A DNA stretch of 64,000 nucleotides from an uncultured Tolumonas sp. (GTDB lineage Bacteria; Pseudomonadota; Gammaproteobacteria; Enterobacterales; Aeromonadaceae): NCBI RefSeq assembly GCF_963676665.1, contig NZ_OY781373.1, positions 248,001 through 312,000 on the forward strand, given 5' to 3'. Of the stretch, positions 37,770-47,180 are shown piece by piece. The notes below the pieces were generated by a model. It saw only the letters and a list, made by a program, of their open reading frames with translations. It was not told where the DNA came from and searched no databases. The position numbers were made by a program, and so were the translations under genes. How positions within the stretch are numbered: position 1 is the first letter of the stretch; each line of letters starts with the position of its first letter.

Positions 37770-38099
37770 ATGTTTTTAATCTGGAGAGGCTGGGGAATCG
37801 GTGTTCCTTTAATTGTCATCATTGTTCAACTCTTAATTGAGTTGATAGTTGATAGAATAACAGGAAGCCAAGGATTTATAAAAACACATAGCTGGATTTG
37901 GTTCATAGGGTTATCACTTTCTGCCATCATTATCTGGTTTGTCGGAAATCGATTAGATGCCAAGCCGGGGCGTGTGATTATAGATAAAGAAACACAGAGA
38001 GAATATGAAATAAAATCAAAGCACGATCTGTTTTGGCTGCCTTTTAAATGGTGGTCAATTCCTGTGCTGGCTTTAGGGTTCATATTTGTTTTTGTATAA
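37770..38099 (+). CDS. Small inner-membrane protein, unknown function
   Basis: A 109-residue protein with three predicted membrane helices (about 8-28, 43-60, 92-108) and a charged loop between the second and third (DKETQREYEIKSKHD). AGAGG lies 9 nt before the ATG. No family recognised. It is followed almost at once by another membrane-protein gene that is frameshifted. Confidence 0.6.
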   Translation: MFLIWRGWGIGVPLIVIIVQLLIELIVDRITGSQGFIKTHSWIWFIGLSLSAIIIWFVGNRLDAKPGRVIIDKETQREYEIKSKHDLFWLPFKWWSIPVLALGFIFVFV

Positions 38100-38101
38100 A
38101 A

Positions 38102-39245
38102 ATGTATAAGATGGTTGTTATTGATAACAAGCAAAGCATTATTGCTTTTATAAAAAGAGGTCTTTTCTTGAAACAACAGAGTGAATATCTATTTAATCTG
38201 AGTCGTTTATATCTGCGTTGGTTATTGATGTTGTTGTTACTCGCAGTCGTTGTTGTTTTCGGCCTGCAGTCAATCAATATTGACGCATGGGTTATTGTGC
38301 AGGTGTTAATTTATGCTCTTGTGTCTGGTTTGCTAATTTATGCACCATTAAATCTATATTTTGGTGCATGGTGCTATTTTAGCCCTTTCGAGTTAGGTCG
38401 CTCACTGATTAGCTTTCTTATTTCTGGAACGGGTATTTCAATGTTATTTCAGCAGCCAATGCCACCATTGCTAAGCGTATTTGGTGGGGGGGGCATTGAC
38501 TGTTGTCACAATTTTTCTTATGCACCGATATTGCGTATGGCTACTAAAAAAAGAAGACAGTATTGCAACAAGTGATGAGCTTCCACAATCTGAGCGAGAT
38601 GCTAAAGAGCAACCGTCAGCAGAAGTTGATAATCGACCTAGTGATGATGCATCGATCCGAGGGAAGGCTGCAATTTTTCAATATGGCAATAATAAGTATG
38701 TATTATCTAACCGACAAAATACGGGTAAGAATACGGCGGCAGAACGTTTCGAGCGCAAGCTAATTCGATTTTTGGAACACGCCTTTGAAGTTCCTATTTT
38801 GGCATACCAAGGAACAGGGACTCACTATTGGGTTTTCAAACCAACAGGGTTTCCTGGCCCAATTGAACTTATTGTAATAGGACATGAATTCAACACAGCA
38901 TGTCGGCTAAAAGAAGAACAACGGTGGATTTTAAGAGTTCGGGAGCCCAAGCCAGGTTGGTTTTCGAATTGGTTAAGTCAATTATTTCCGGTAGGTGTTC
39001 CACTCGAACGTAATTTAGGTGCCTATATTCAAACACAATTTCCGAGTTTAGATGTGGATGATAAATCGTTATTTAGCCAGCCATTATCAGCACCTGTTCC
39101 TGTTCACCAACTTACTGAACAACAAGCACTGGATTTAATCAAAAACTTAGAACGGGCATTATCAAATAGCGTCGAGAATGAAGTGGCGACTGATAATGAT
39201 TCCAAAAATATTGGATTTGATAAACCGTTACATAAATTACATTAA
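38102..39245 (+). pseudogene. Membrane protein gene split by a +1 frameshift in a G8 tract
   Basis: Two overlapping frames read as one gene. The first, from ATG 38102 (or TTG 38168, which has AAGAGG upstream), encodes membrane helices up to PPLLSVFGGGG and then runs into unrelated sequence ending at 38575. The second picks up in another frame at 38481, directly after an in-frame stop, with GGALTVVTIFLMHRYCVWLL, a membrane helix, then a soluble domain of about 220 residues ending in KPLHKLH. The switch falls in eight consecutive G residues (38486-38493). Removing one G joins the halves into a protein of about 380 residues. This could be a true mutation, a phase-variable switch or a sequencing error. 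No family recognised. Confidence 0.7.
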
Positions 39246-39255
39246 AGAGATTTGT

Positions 39256-39657
39256 ATGCTGCTGATGGCAAAGAGTTTTGGTATTTATGTAAAGTGGAAT
39301 GAGTTTTTTTTGAAAGTAGCGCTGACGCTCTGGCTGAGCTTGTTATTTATTATGATGGCTATTCAGGAGTGGAGTGGTTTGTCTATTCCATGGCCACATC
39401 AAGCCGCTGCTGTAACCTTATGTCTGGGGTTATTAAGTTATTCTCTGATGAAATGTATTCAGTTTTGTTTAAGTGGTCTTAAATTTAGATTTTTAGAGTT
39501 TGTTCGAGTGCCTCTATCACTTTGTTTCGGGCTGGCAGGAATGAATGTTATTTGGGATGAAAGCAAGAGTATCTGGCCTTTTATCAGCAGTATCGTGTTA
39601 GCTGTTCTTATTGGCTATGTTATTGCTAGGCGGAGGAAGTATGAAACCAATAAATAG
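39256..39657 (+). CDS. Small inner-membrane protein, unknown function
   Basis: About 133 residues from ATG 39256, which follows AAAGAGA; an upstream ATG at 39178 lies inside the preceding gene and seems less likely. Four hydrophobic segments can be seen (around VALTLWLSLLFIMMAI, AAAVTLCLGLL, VPLSLCFGLAGM and FISSIVLAVLIGYVIA). The C-terminus is basic (ARRRKYETNK) and probably cytosolic. It is the last intact gene before the IS21 element, whose end begins 10 bp after its stop. No family recognised. Confidence 0.55.
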   Translation: MLLMAKSFGIYVKWNEFFLKVALTLWLSLLFIMMAIQEWSGLSIPWPHQAAAVTLCLGLLSYSLMKCIQFCLSGLKFRFLEFVRVPLSLCFGLAGMNVIWDESKSIWPFISSIVLAVLIGYVIARRRKYETNK

Positions 39658-39779
39658 CTTCTATCTTGTTGATTTGCGTTTAAAACTGACCCACTAAACC
39701 CACATATTTGCGTCGAAATTTGACCCACGTAAACAGACTATCCTGCTTATTTTATGAGCGGGAGTTAGGAGTGATTAAC

Positions 39780-41297
39780 GTGGCCATTTTGAGCAAGATC
39801 AGACGTTGGTATTTCCGCGATAAACTCTCGATCCGGGAGATCGCCCGCCGTACCGGATTTTCCCGCAATACAGTTCGCCGTTATCTCAGAACTGAGATTG
39901 CTGAACCCCTTTATCCTCAACGGCAAACACCCAGTAAACTCGATGCTTTTACCGATAAACTGACGCAGTGGTTAACCGATGCAGCCAGAACCTCTCGTAA
40001 ACAACGCCGCTCCGTCAAACAGATGCACGCTGATTTATGTACCCTCGGTTTTGATGGCTCCTATGATCGCGTAGCGGTATTTGCCCGCGAGTGGCGTCGT
40101 CGGCAATTAGAATCCACTCACGGTGCTAGCAAGCACACCTATATCCCTTTGCAGTTTTCGCCCGGCGAAGCATTTCAATTTGATTGGAGCGAGGATTGGG
40201 CGGTAATTGCGGGTGAACGCGTCAAGCTGCAAGTTGCTCATTGTAAATTGAGTTACAGCCGTGCTTTCTTCGTTCGCGCTTATCCGCTGCAAACCCATGA
40301 GATGCTGTTTGATGCGCATTACCATGCCTTTACGGCATGGGGTGGTATTCCACAACGGGGCATCTACGACAATATGAAGACCGCCGTAGATAAGGTAAAA
40401 CAGGGTAAGCAGCGCGATGTGAATGCCCGGTTTGCGGCCATGGTTAGTCACTATTTGTTTGATGCTGAGTTTTGTAATCCAGCCGCCGGTTGGGAAAAGG
40501 GTCAGATCGAGAAGAATGTACAGGATGCCCGGCGACGATTGTGGCAAAAAGTGCCTGAGATGCCGTCACTGACGGCATTGAACGATTGGTTGGCTGCACG
40601 TTGTGTCGCGCTCTGGCATGAATCAACCCATCCTACTGAAGCCAGAACAATCCAGGCCGCACTGGATGATGAACGTCCCTTCCTGATGCCAGTTGGCCAG
40701 CCTTTTGATGGATTCGTCGAGCAAACAAAGCGGATCTCTCCCACGAGTTTGCTGACCTTTGAACGCACGCGTTACAGCGTGCCCTCGTCATTTGCCAACC
40801 GCCCGGTGAGTTTGCACATTTATCATGACCGTCTCGAGGTGATTGCAGAAGGCGGCATTATCGCGGTCCATCAACGGTTGTTTAATCGCAAACATGAACA
40901 CCCACTCATCATCTACGACTGGCGACATTATCTCTCTGTATTACAGCGAAAGCCGGGGGCATTGCGTAACGGTGCGCCGTTTGTCGAATTGCCTCAAGCC
41001 TTCCGGACATTGCAATCCATTCTACTCAAGCGCATAGGAGGTGATCGGGAGATGGTGGACATTTTAGCGCTGGTATTGCTGCACGATGAACAGGATGTAT
41101 TGACGGCAGTTGAATTAGCGTTGGAGACGGGCGCACCCTCGAAGCAAATTGTCCTCAATATTTTGAGTCGATTACTGGATAAAACACCGCTGGCACCGAT
41201 AGATGTCCCACCCGAGCTGACACTGAAGATCGAGCCGTTGGCTAACGTGACCCGCTATGACAATCTGAGACTGCAAGGAGATCATCATGCTCACTAA
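39780..41297 (+). CDS. istA: IS21-family transposase IstA
   Basis: DDE transposase of about 505 residues. The N-terminal helix-turn-helix ([21 protein letters not shown]) is followed by the catalytic rve domain, with acidic residues in [19 protein letters not shown] and [11 protein letters not shown]. The frame stays open back to 39708, but TAGGAG at 39766-39771 lies 8 nt before GTG 39780, giving the usual [12 protein letters not shown] start. It overlaps istB by 11 bp, as in other IS21 members. Confidence 0.95.
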   Translation: MAILSKIRRWYFRDKLSIREIARRTGFSRNTVRRYLRTEIAEPLYPQRQTPSKLDAFTDKLTQWLTDAARTSRKQRRSVKQMHADLCTLGFDGSYDRVAVFAREWRRRQLESTHGASKHTYIPLQFSPGEAFQFDWSEDWAVIAGERVKLQVAHCKLSYSRAFFVRAYPLQTHEMLFDAHYHAFTAWGGIPQRGIYDNMKTAVDKVKQGKQRDVNARFAAMVSHYLFDAEFCNPAAGWEKGQIEKNVQDARRRLWQKVPEMPSLTALNDWLAARCVALWHESTHPTEARTIQAALDDERPFLMPVGQPFDGFVEQTKRISPTSLLTFERTRYSVPSSFANRPVSLHIYHDRLEVIAEGGIIAVHQRLFNRKHEHPLIIYDWRHYLSVLQRKPGALRNGAPFVELPQAFRTLQSILLKRIGGDREMVDILALVLLHDEQDVLTAVELALETGAPSKQIVLNILSRLLDKTPLAPIDVPPELTLKIEPLANVTRYDNLRLQGDHHAH

Positions 41298-42075
41298 TGC
41301 CATGCTCCCCGTACTTAAATCACTGAAGTTATATGGCATGGCTCACGCGCTGGCAGATCTTGCGGAACAAGACTCACCGGCATTTCAGGCCAGCATCACG
41401 GTATTAGATCATTTATTGAAAGCAGAACTGGCAGAGCGAGAAGTTCGCTCGGTGGCCTATCAATTAAAAGCCGCTAAGTTTCCTGCCTATCGAGATGTGA
41501 ATGGTTTTAACTTTACTGAGAGCATGGCTAATGAGGCGCTTATCCGGCAACTATGCCAAGGTGACTTTATGGATAATGCACAAAATGTGGTTTTAGTGGG
41601 CGGCCCGGGAACCGGTAAAACCCATCTTGCTACCGCCATCGGGATACAGGCCATTGAACAGTTTCACCGACGCGTTCGATTCTTTTCGACCATTGAATTG
41701 GTGAATGCGCTGGAGAAAGAAAAACAGCAAGGCAAAGCAGGACAAATCGCGGCCAGATTGATGCACACCGACTTAGTTGTACTGGATGAAATGGGTTACT
41801 TACCCTTTAGTCAAACGGGTGGCGCCTTACTCTTTCACTTGATGAGTAAACTATACGAATGTACCAGCATGATCATCACGACCAATCTGAATTTTGCGGA
41901 ATGGTCGAATGTATTTGGTGATGCGAAGATGACAACAGCCCTGTTAGATCGGGTGACACACCATTGCCATATTGTTGAAACTGGGAATGACAGCTATCGT
42001 TTTAAAGAAAGTTCAACCAAGGGGAAAAAGGAGAAAAAGACACCGGTTTATCCACAACCCAAACCCGTAAAATAG
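41287..42075 (+). CDS. istB: IS21-family helper ATPase IstB
   Basis: AAA+ ATPase of 262 residues that assembles on target DNA and activates IstA. Walker A is GGPGTGKTH (near residue 106) and Walker B is VVLDEMGYL (near 165). The N-terminal [17 protein letters not shown] and the C-terminal [15 protein letters not shown] are typical of IstB. It is intact and translationally coupled to istA. Confidence 0.96.
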   Translation: MLTNAMLPVLKSLKLYGMAHALADLAEQDSPAFQASITVLDHLLKAELAEREVRSVAYQLKAAKFPAYRDVNGFNFTESMANEALIRQLCQGDFMDNAQNVVLVGGPGTGKTHLATAIGIQAIEQFHRRVRFFSTIELVNALEKEKQQGKAGQIAARLMHTDLVVLDEMGYLPFSQTGGALLFHLMSKLYECTSMIITTNLNFAEWSNVFGDAKMTTALLDRVTHHCHIVETGNDSYRFKESSTKGKKEKKTPVYPQPKPVK

Positions 42076-42368
42076 TGAATTAGGGTGGGTCAAAATTCAA
42101 CGCAAAAAGTGGGTCAGTTTTAAGCGCAAATCAACAGTGATTATATCAATTCGCCATGCCGCTCAATAATTCGCCTCGAAAGATCAACAGCCCCTAGTCT
42201 TGATGAAAAAATTTATTTTGAAAAATTAATTCACTCAATAAATTCAGTTGAAATAGATCAAACAGATCAGGAATCTGTGGAGGCTAAAAAAATGGCGTTA
42301 TCTGTCATCGATAAAACATTATCATGGCGATCAAATATTCCACATTTTTCAAAAAATAAGGAGCGACT

Positions 42369-43755
42369 CATAGACTGGACCTTAAGAATTAAACATTTCA
42401 AAAATTCCATCTAAGGTCCTATTTTTCTTGGCTTTTCTTTGTTGGGCTTTTTTCGCATTCTTTGATATATACGCTATAGCCCATTCCAGCCGAGCCGTTA
42501 TTTCCAACCATGCTTGATGAATATAAGCCTCCAGTAGTGGTAACAACCAAACATCAACATTCTTCCCTGCTTTGTACACCGAAGCGGATGGCATACTTTG
42601 CATCGCGATGTACCTGCGGATGATCAATGCCAGCAAACTGGCCCAGACCAATCCTTTCATGATGGCTTGTTGGCCCGTTGCAAAACTTCGCCAGTTTGTA
42701 TCGGATTTCAGCTCTTTAAACAGTAACTCAACCTGCCAACGACACCGGTAAATCATCATGATCTCATCGGCTGACCACGTTGTTGCTGGTAAATTGGTGA
42801 CCCAGATACAAAATCGTTTTTCTTCTGCAAACCAACGACGGACTAACCGGAATTCATCCGCGCCTCGCTTGATTTTTAAGTCCAAAACCTCTGAGCGATT
42901 CATTTTTCGGTCGATTTCTTTGAGTTTCAGACCGGCGAGTTTGGGTAATATCCGACCCTGACCATTGCGTGCTTCGATTATCACTGGATTGAGGTTTTTA
43001 CCGCCTCTGACGATGAATGAACCGCCATGTTCAGATAACTGACTGAAATACTTGAAGTCTACATACCCGGCATCCGCCAGCAGCAACTGATTGCGCATCA
43101 GTTCTGTTTTCGGCAAATACGCCCGCTCTGAAGCTGTATCGGCGGTGATCATCATGGCTTTTGGCATTTGATGTTTTAGCGATAACGTCATATGACATTC
43201 AATCGCCGCCGGATGGGTTGGAAATCGACTTGGGAAAACTTCCGCTAAGCCATCATGAACTCGGAAAGAACTGCCATCCTGTAACAGGATATCGTCAAAA
43301 CAGTCGAGTTTGGTGGGCAACTTTGCTTTCAGTGCCAAAACAAACTGCGCAATAGCAAACTCGGTTAACTGTTGCATTAATTGTGCAAACGCCGGTTTTC
43401 GTAATTGATTATGAAAGGGCTTATAAGCCACAAACTGTTTTTCACTGAGACTCATTCCATTGAATTGTCGATGAAGATCCGCGATAGCATGACAATTCCC
43501 TTTACTGAGCGCAGCAAGCAGACTCAGGACTAACGATTGAGGTTCAATGGTCCGTTCACGTTTTAAGAAGCCAGTACGTCTGGCGACTCTGGTTATAAAA
43601 TCTGGACAGAAGAATTGCGATAATTGGTGTTTTAAGGAGATAATCGTCATCGGCTTCATGGTTGATGAGAAATGGTTTGGCGACGATTATCTGATCATAA
43701 ATGAGGCCATTTTTCTATCTGAAATAAAGAGTTATCGCTTAAGATCCTGTCTATG
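42369..43755 (-). mobile_element. IS4-family insertion sequence with 10-bp target duplication
   Basis: A 1,387-bp element. AGGAGCGACT flanks it on both sides (42359-42368 and 43756-43765), a perfect target duplication. The terminal inverted repeats begin CATAGAC and read CATAGACTGGACCTTAAG on the left and CATAGACAGGATCTTAAG on the complement of the right end, two mismatches in 18. The intact duplication points to a fairly recent, undisturbed insertion. Confidence 0.95.
42382..43659 (-). CDS. IS4-family transposase
   Basis: DDE transposase of 425 residues. Catalytic acidic residues appear in LLQDGSSF (near 128) and LLADAGYV (near 195). The C-terminal YREK signature is seen in IYRCRWQVELLFKELKS (Tyr, Arg, Glu and Lys in order). 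The frame is intact and its stop codon lies inside the left inverted repeat. It should be active or recently active. Confidence 0.95.
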   Translation of the reverse strand: MKPMTIISLKHQLSQFFCPDFITRVARRTGFLKRERTIEPQSLVLSLLAALSKGNCHAIADLHRQFNGMSLSEKQFVAYKPFHNQLRKPAFAQLMQQLTEFAIAQFVLALKAKLPTKLDCFDDILLQDGSSFRVHDGLAEVFPSRFPTHPAAIECHMTLSLKHQMPKAMMITADTASERAYLPKTELMRNQLLLADAGYVDFKYFSQLSEHGGSFIVRGGKNLNPVIIEARNGQGRILPKLAGLKLKEIDRKMNRSEVLDLKIKRGADEFRLVRRWFAEEKRFCIWVTNLPATTWSADEIMMIYRCRWQVELLFKELKSDTNWRSFATGQQAIMKGLVWASLLALIIRRYIAMQSMPSASVYKAGKNVDVWLLPLLEAYIHQAWLEITARLEWAIAYISKNAKKAQQRKAKKNRTLDGIFEMFNS

Positions 43756-43965
43756 AGGAGCGACTAGATTGCTACCTTCATAACCAGTGTGTTATTACGC
43801 AAGCGATCCAAATCACTGGGCAAGCCACTTTTTTGGGTAGTTCTGCAGTTAAGTAGTTCGCGGTCATGCATAGCCAGATCTTAATTAAACATTGAATTTT
43901 TCAAATATTCCATTCAGTTTAGCTATTCTGCTCATGCCAACTCAGTTAGCAAAGAAGGACAGATC

Positions 43966-44406
43966 ATGATTGCTTTGATCCAGCGGGTCAGCGAAGCCCG
44001 TGTTGTGGTGGATGGTGAAATTACTGGCGAAATAGGCCACGGCTTGCTGGTGTTATTGGGCGTCGAGCGTGGTGATGATGCGGCGAAAGCCGATAAATTA
44101 GCGCATCGGGTGGCCGGATATCGGGTGTTTAGTGATAACGACGGTAAAATGAATCTGAATGTGCAACAAGTCGGTGGCAGTGTGCTGGTGGTTTCTCAGT
44201 TCACCTTAGCCGCGGACACCCACAAAGGCATGCGCCCGAGTTTTGCTGAACGCAATGCGGATCCGGCACAAGCTGAAACTTTGTATGAACACTTCATTGC
44301 GCAGGTGGCAGCGAAGGATGTTCCGGTTGCCAGTGGCCGGTTTGCGGCCGATATGCAGGTCAGTTTAGTGAACGATGGCCCGGTTACGTTTTGGCTGCAA
44401 GTTTAG
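43966..44406 (+). CDS. dtd: D-aminoacyl-tRNA deacylase
   Basis: Removes D-amino acids (and glycine from tRNA-Ala) mis-attached to tRNAs. At 146 residues it matches the family almost throughout: [15 protein letters not shown] at the start, the catalytic-site SQFTLAADT near residue 78-86, and [11 protein letters not shown] at the end holding the Gly-cisPro element. AAGGA lies upstream of the ATG. It is the first core gene after the accessory region and overlaps the end of the convergent methyltransferase gene by 4 bp. Confidence 0.97.
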   Translation: MIALIQRVSEARVVVDGEITGEIGHGLLVLLGVERGDDAAKADKLAHRVAGYRVFSDNDGKMNLNVQQVGGSVLVVSQFTLAADTHKGMRPSFAERNADPAQAETLYEHFIAQVAAKDVPVASGRFAADMQVSLVNDGPVTFWLQV

Positions 44407-45095
44407 GTGGTTACAGGTCTAGGTGATTGTTTAGGTTCGGTCCACAGCAGATAGTTGCGGTAGCCAGCGATTTGTACGCTGCGCACCTCTCCGCAATGGG
44501 CCAGTAACTGCTGCACCCGCTGCCACTCTTGTTCGGTGCGTGGCAGTAAATTCACAATGACTTTACCCTCCGCAGTCATATTTTTTTGCAGTTGCTGGTA
44601 GGTTTCCGCTTGGAATAAAGGTGCTGGGCTGCCGTCATCACTGAACAGATCGATCAAGATCAGATCGTATTGTTGGCGAGCATTGCTCAGCCAGACAAAG
44701 GCATCCTGAGTATGTAACTGTGGTTGTTCTGCTTGCTGGAAAAATCGCTGATAGAGATGAATGACCTGCTGATTCAGATCGATGGCGGTTTGTTGTACGC
44801 CAGGGTAACGATGATGCAGCCAGCGCAGGAAGTCACCGCCACCCAAGCCTAAATGTAAGACCTGTTCGGCATGCGCGGGTAACAAGGCCTGCAAGATCTG
44901 CTGGTGGGGTAAACACAACTCATCCGGTGCTGTGTGGCGTAATACGGATTGTACGACACCGTCCAGCAGTAACCAGCGAAACACACTGTCTTCGCGAACC
45001 TCGAGCGATTGTTCTTCTTTACGCTGCCAATAAATAAGCGTCCCGGCTTCGTTGGCAGTTGTGACATCAAACTCCACAGCCGGGAAGACATTCAT
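44403..45095 (-). CDS. Spermidine-synthase-like methyltransferase-fold protein
   Basis: A 230-residue protein of the SpeE-like fold. The nucleotide-binding glycine loop is [14 protein letters not shown] (near residue 84), followed by an acidic TAIDLN at the end of strand 2 and [12 protein letters not shown], which matches the SpeE motif position. The polyamine-site tyrosine and histidine residues of true spermidine synthases are not evident, so the substrate is uncertain. It overlaps the AsmA-family gene by 4 nt (ATGA), so the two are co-translated. Confidence 0.8.
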   Translation of the reverse strand: MNVFPAVEFDVTTANEAGTLIYWQRKEEQSLEVREDSVFRWLLLDGVVQSVLRHTAPDELCLPHQQILQALLPAHAEQVLHLGLGGGDFLRWLHHRYPGVQQTAIDLNQQVIHLYQRFFQQAEQPQLHTQDAFVWLSNARQQYDLILIDLFSDDGSPAPLFQAETYQQLQKNMTAEGKVIVNLLPRTEQEWQRVQQLLAHCGEVRSVQIAGYRNYLLWTEPKQSPRPVTT

Positions 45096-47131
45096 TCTCG
45101 TAATGCCCCCTCTTTACCCTGTGGCGGATAGTGGATCGGCTGGGTTGCCCATTTGCTGGCATTGTTGGGTGGCAGACGGAATTGTAATTTTGGTGTCGTT
45201 AATTCACCATTCAGGCTGCCAAGCAACTCCGGCTGATACTGATCATTGAGCAAACCAAGCTGCAGTTGCCAGCTGTTTTTACTGAGATCCAAGCCTTGTT
45301 TCACACCGATCAAATGGGTAATTGATTCAAATGCTGAGTTGCTGAAATCAAGCTGGCCCTTGTCTGCCTGCAGGCTAATACGCACATGATTAAACGCGCT
45401 GTCACCACCACGTAATTTACCGATCATCTGGCCAAAATCTTGTGTCGGTGGGGCTTTGGGTGTCAATAGGGCATCCAGATAGGCATCGAGAGTCAGCCCG
45501 TTAACAAACAGATCCTGTATATCCAACGTTGCTGCACCTTTCAGACTTGATTTGATACCATTCCAGTCTTGCCCTTGTGCTTGCAGATCAACCGTCAGAT
45601 TGGCTTGCCCGGCAAATGGATAACGCGGCCCCCACATATCGCTGAGTTGTTCCAAATCGAAATTTTTCAGTGACAGTTTGAGTTGATGCGGGCTATCGGC
45701 GTTCAGCCCCCATTGGCCGCTGGCATTCAATGCGGACTCTTCCAGCTGGGTGGTAAATTGTTTCAACTGTACTGCGTTGTCAGCCATTTCGGCTTGGAAT
45801 TCGGCTTTGCGGCTGACCAGTGTTTGCCACACTAACTCCAGCCAGCTGCCTTCCAGGCGGGCTTTGTGGTTGCTGTTTTGCCAGCCTTGGGGTGTCCAAC
45901 GCAGGTCAGTCAGGAACAGATCCAGCCATTTCATGGTTAAGGGCACATTGTCATCAAACGAGATCAGCGAGAAATGACTGACATCCAAACGGCGCAGATC
46001 AATTTGTTGGAATGGTTGTGCCGCCAACCATTCATGCCAACCGGGACGCAGCTCTGGTTGCATATTATTTAATTGCAGGTCATTAATGGTTAATGTGGCC
46101 GGCTGGCGGTTGCCTTCGAGATCAGCATTAAATTGTCCGGCATAGGCAGATCCTTCCAGTTGTAGACGCCAGTCTTGTTCGCGCAGACGACCTTCACCCT
46201 GCATATCGGTTAACTGAAACAGGCCATCGGTGAATTCACCGAGTTTGCCCTGATATTCAAAGGTAGGCCATTGCCCTGGCAACCAGGCCAGTTTTTCGAC
46301 CGTTCCGGTGGCCTGATTCAGTGCAAAGTGTTTGCTCAGATCAATGACACTGATGTTTTCCAGTGTGACCTCTTCGGCTGTGATATGAGGGAAAACTACG
46401 GATGCAATGGGCAGTGTTTGCAGATCGAGCTGCCAGTTAGCGAGGGCCAGTTCCTGAAAATCGAGCTGATTACGGTTCAGATCCCAGCTCAGTTTGGCGG
46501 CCATACCGCCATGGAACAGATCACTTTCCAGATCGTTGATTGTGATGATACGGCCTGATTGGGTGCCTTGGGCGCGGGTTCGTCCCAGTAGTAAGGCATC
46601 GAGTTGTAACCGATCGACACTGGCGTCAAATTTGACATCGGCAAACGGCAGCACTTCGCCATCGCGGATCGGTTGCCAGTTGGTGAGATGCAGACTGCCA
46701 CCGTCTAATGAACCGTTATTCCAGCTCAGTTTCATCTTATCAATGGTCAGATCATCGATCTGTAATTGACGCAGGGGCTGCGGCAGATTGAGGCCGGGTT
46801 GCCATTTGATCTGTGGGTGAATGATATCAAGATGCGCGATATGCAACTGACGCTGCCACCACGAGCCACTGGCAATTTCCAGATAGACTTTATCCGCTTT
46901 GAGATCCGGGCCGAGGGTTACATTTTCTGCCAGCACCACATTCGGGAACAGCGGGTTGTAATTGAGTTTACCGATCTCCAGCGGCAGGCCGGTCTGCTGT
47001 TGCACCCAAGCGACAAAAGGGCCTTTCAGATGTTCCGGTTTGAGCAGGCCCAGCGTTAACCAGATAGCTGCTACCAGCACCAGAACGGTATACAGAAACC
47101 AGCGAAAAGCACGATGCATGAAAAAAGCCAT
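45092..47131 (-). CDS. AsmA-family protein
   Basis: A 679-residue protein with a single N-terminal membrane helix (WFLYTVLVLVAAIWLTLGLL, about 11-30) and a long periplasmic part. AsmA-type features are the N-terminal EIGKLNYNPLFPNVVLAENVTLG and the C-terminal AsmA_2-like stretch (NLTVDLQAQGQDW, LKGAATLDIQDLFVNGLTLDAYLDALLT). The family forms elongated beta-groove structures between inner and outer membrane and helps move phospholipids or affects outer-membrane protein assembly. It lies between recG and the methyltransferase, sharing an overlap with the latter. Confidence 0.88.
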   Translation of the reverse strand: MAFFMHRAFRWFLYTVLVLVAAIWLTLGLLKPEHLKGPFVAWVQQQTGLPLEIGKLNYNPLFPNVVLAENVTLGPDLKADKVYLEIASGSWWQRQLHIAHLDIIHPQIKWQPGLNLPQPLRQLQIDDLTIDKMKLSWNNGSLDGGSLHLTNWQPIRDGEVLPFADVKFDASVDRLQLDALLLGRTRAQGTQSGRIITINDLESDLFHGGMAAKLSWDLNRNQLDFQELALANWQLDLQTLPIASVVFPHITAEEVTLENISVIDLSKHFALNQATGTVEKLAWLPGQWPTFEYQGKLGEFTDGLFQLTDMQGEGRLREQDWRLQLEGSAYAGQFNADLEGNRQPATLTINDLQLNNMQPELRPGWHEWLAAQPFQQIDLRRLDVSHFSLISFDDNVPLTMKWLDLFLTDLRWTPQGWQNSNHKARLEGSWLELVWQTLVSRKAEFQAEMADNAVQLKQFTTQLEESALNASGQWGLNADSPHQLKLSLKNFDLEQLSDMWGPRYPFAGQANLTVDLQAQGQDWNGIKSSLKGAATLDIQDLFVNGLTLDAYLDALLTPKAPPTQDFGQMIGKLRGGDSAFNHVRISLQADKGQLDFSNSAFESITHLIGVKQGLDLSKNSWQLQLGLLNDQYQPELLGSLNGELTTPKLQFRLPPNNASKWATQPIHYPPQGKEGALRE

Positions 47132-47180
47132 TCAGAACACACAATTAAGGCAAATTTGACCTTCAGTGTAACGGATGGCA

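Larger units (their letters stand above)
39667..42136 (+). mobile_element. IS21-family insertion sequence
   Basis: A 2,470-bp element carrying istA and istB. The ends are inverted: TGTTGATTTGCGTTTAAAAC at 39667 matches the complement of the right end (TGTTGATTTGCGCTTAAAAC, ending at 42136) with one mismatch, and the similarity runs on into CTGACCCACT. A second, internal repeat (TTTGCG then ATTTTGACCCAC-like) occurs near both ends, as is usual for IS21. The flanks (ctatct on the left, gtgatt on the right) show no target duplication, which suggests a later deletion or recombination at one end. Confidence 0.92.
42139..43856 (+). pseudogene. Remnant of an older gene, 5'-truncated by IS21 and interrupted by the IS4 element
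   Basis: From the right end of IS21 a plus-strand frame runs open without a start (DYINSPCRSIIRLERSTAPS... to HFSKNKER). Removing the IS4 element and one copy of its 10-bp duplication joins 42368 to 43766 in the same frame, which continues LDCYLHNQCVITQAIQITG and stops at 43854-43856. About 107 codons survive. The visible part is polar and helical (SLDEKIYFEKLIHSINSVEI). No family recognised. The 5' part was lost at the IS21 junction. Confidence 0.6.

Noticed and set aside
38048-38104. Start of the frameshifted membrane-protein gene at 38048
   Set aside because: That start lies inside the preceding gene with no ribosome binding site; 38102 or TTG 38168 (with AAGAGG upstream) are better.
42076-42136. 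Target-site duplication around the IS21 element
   Set aside because: Flanks on both sides were compared for 4-8 bp matches with both possible end definitions; none was found.
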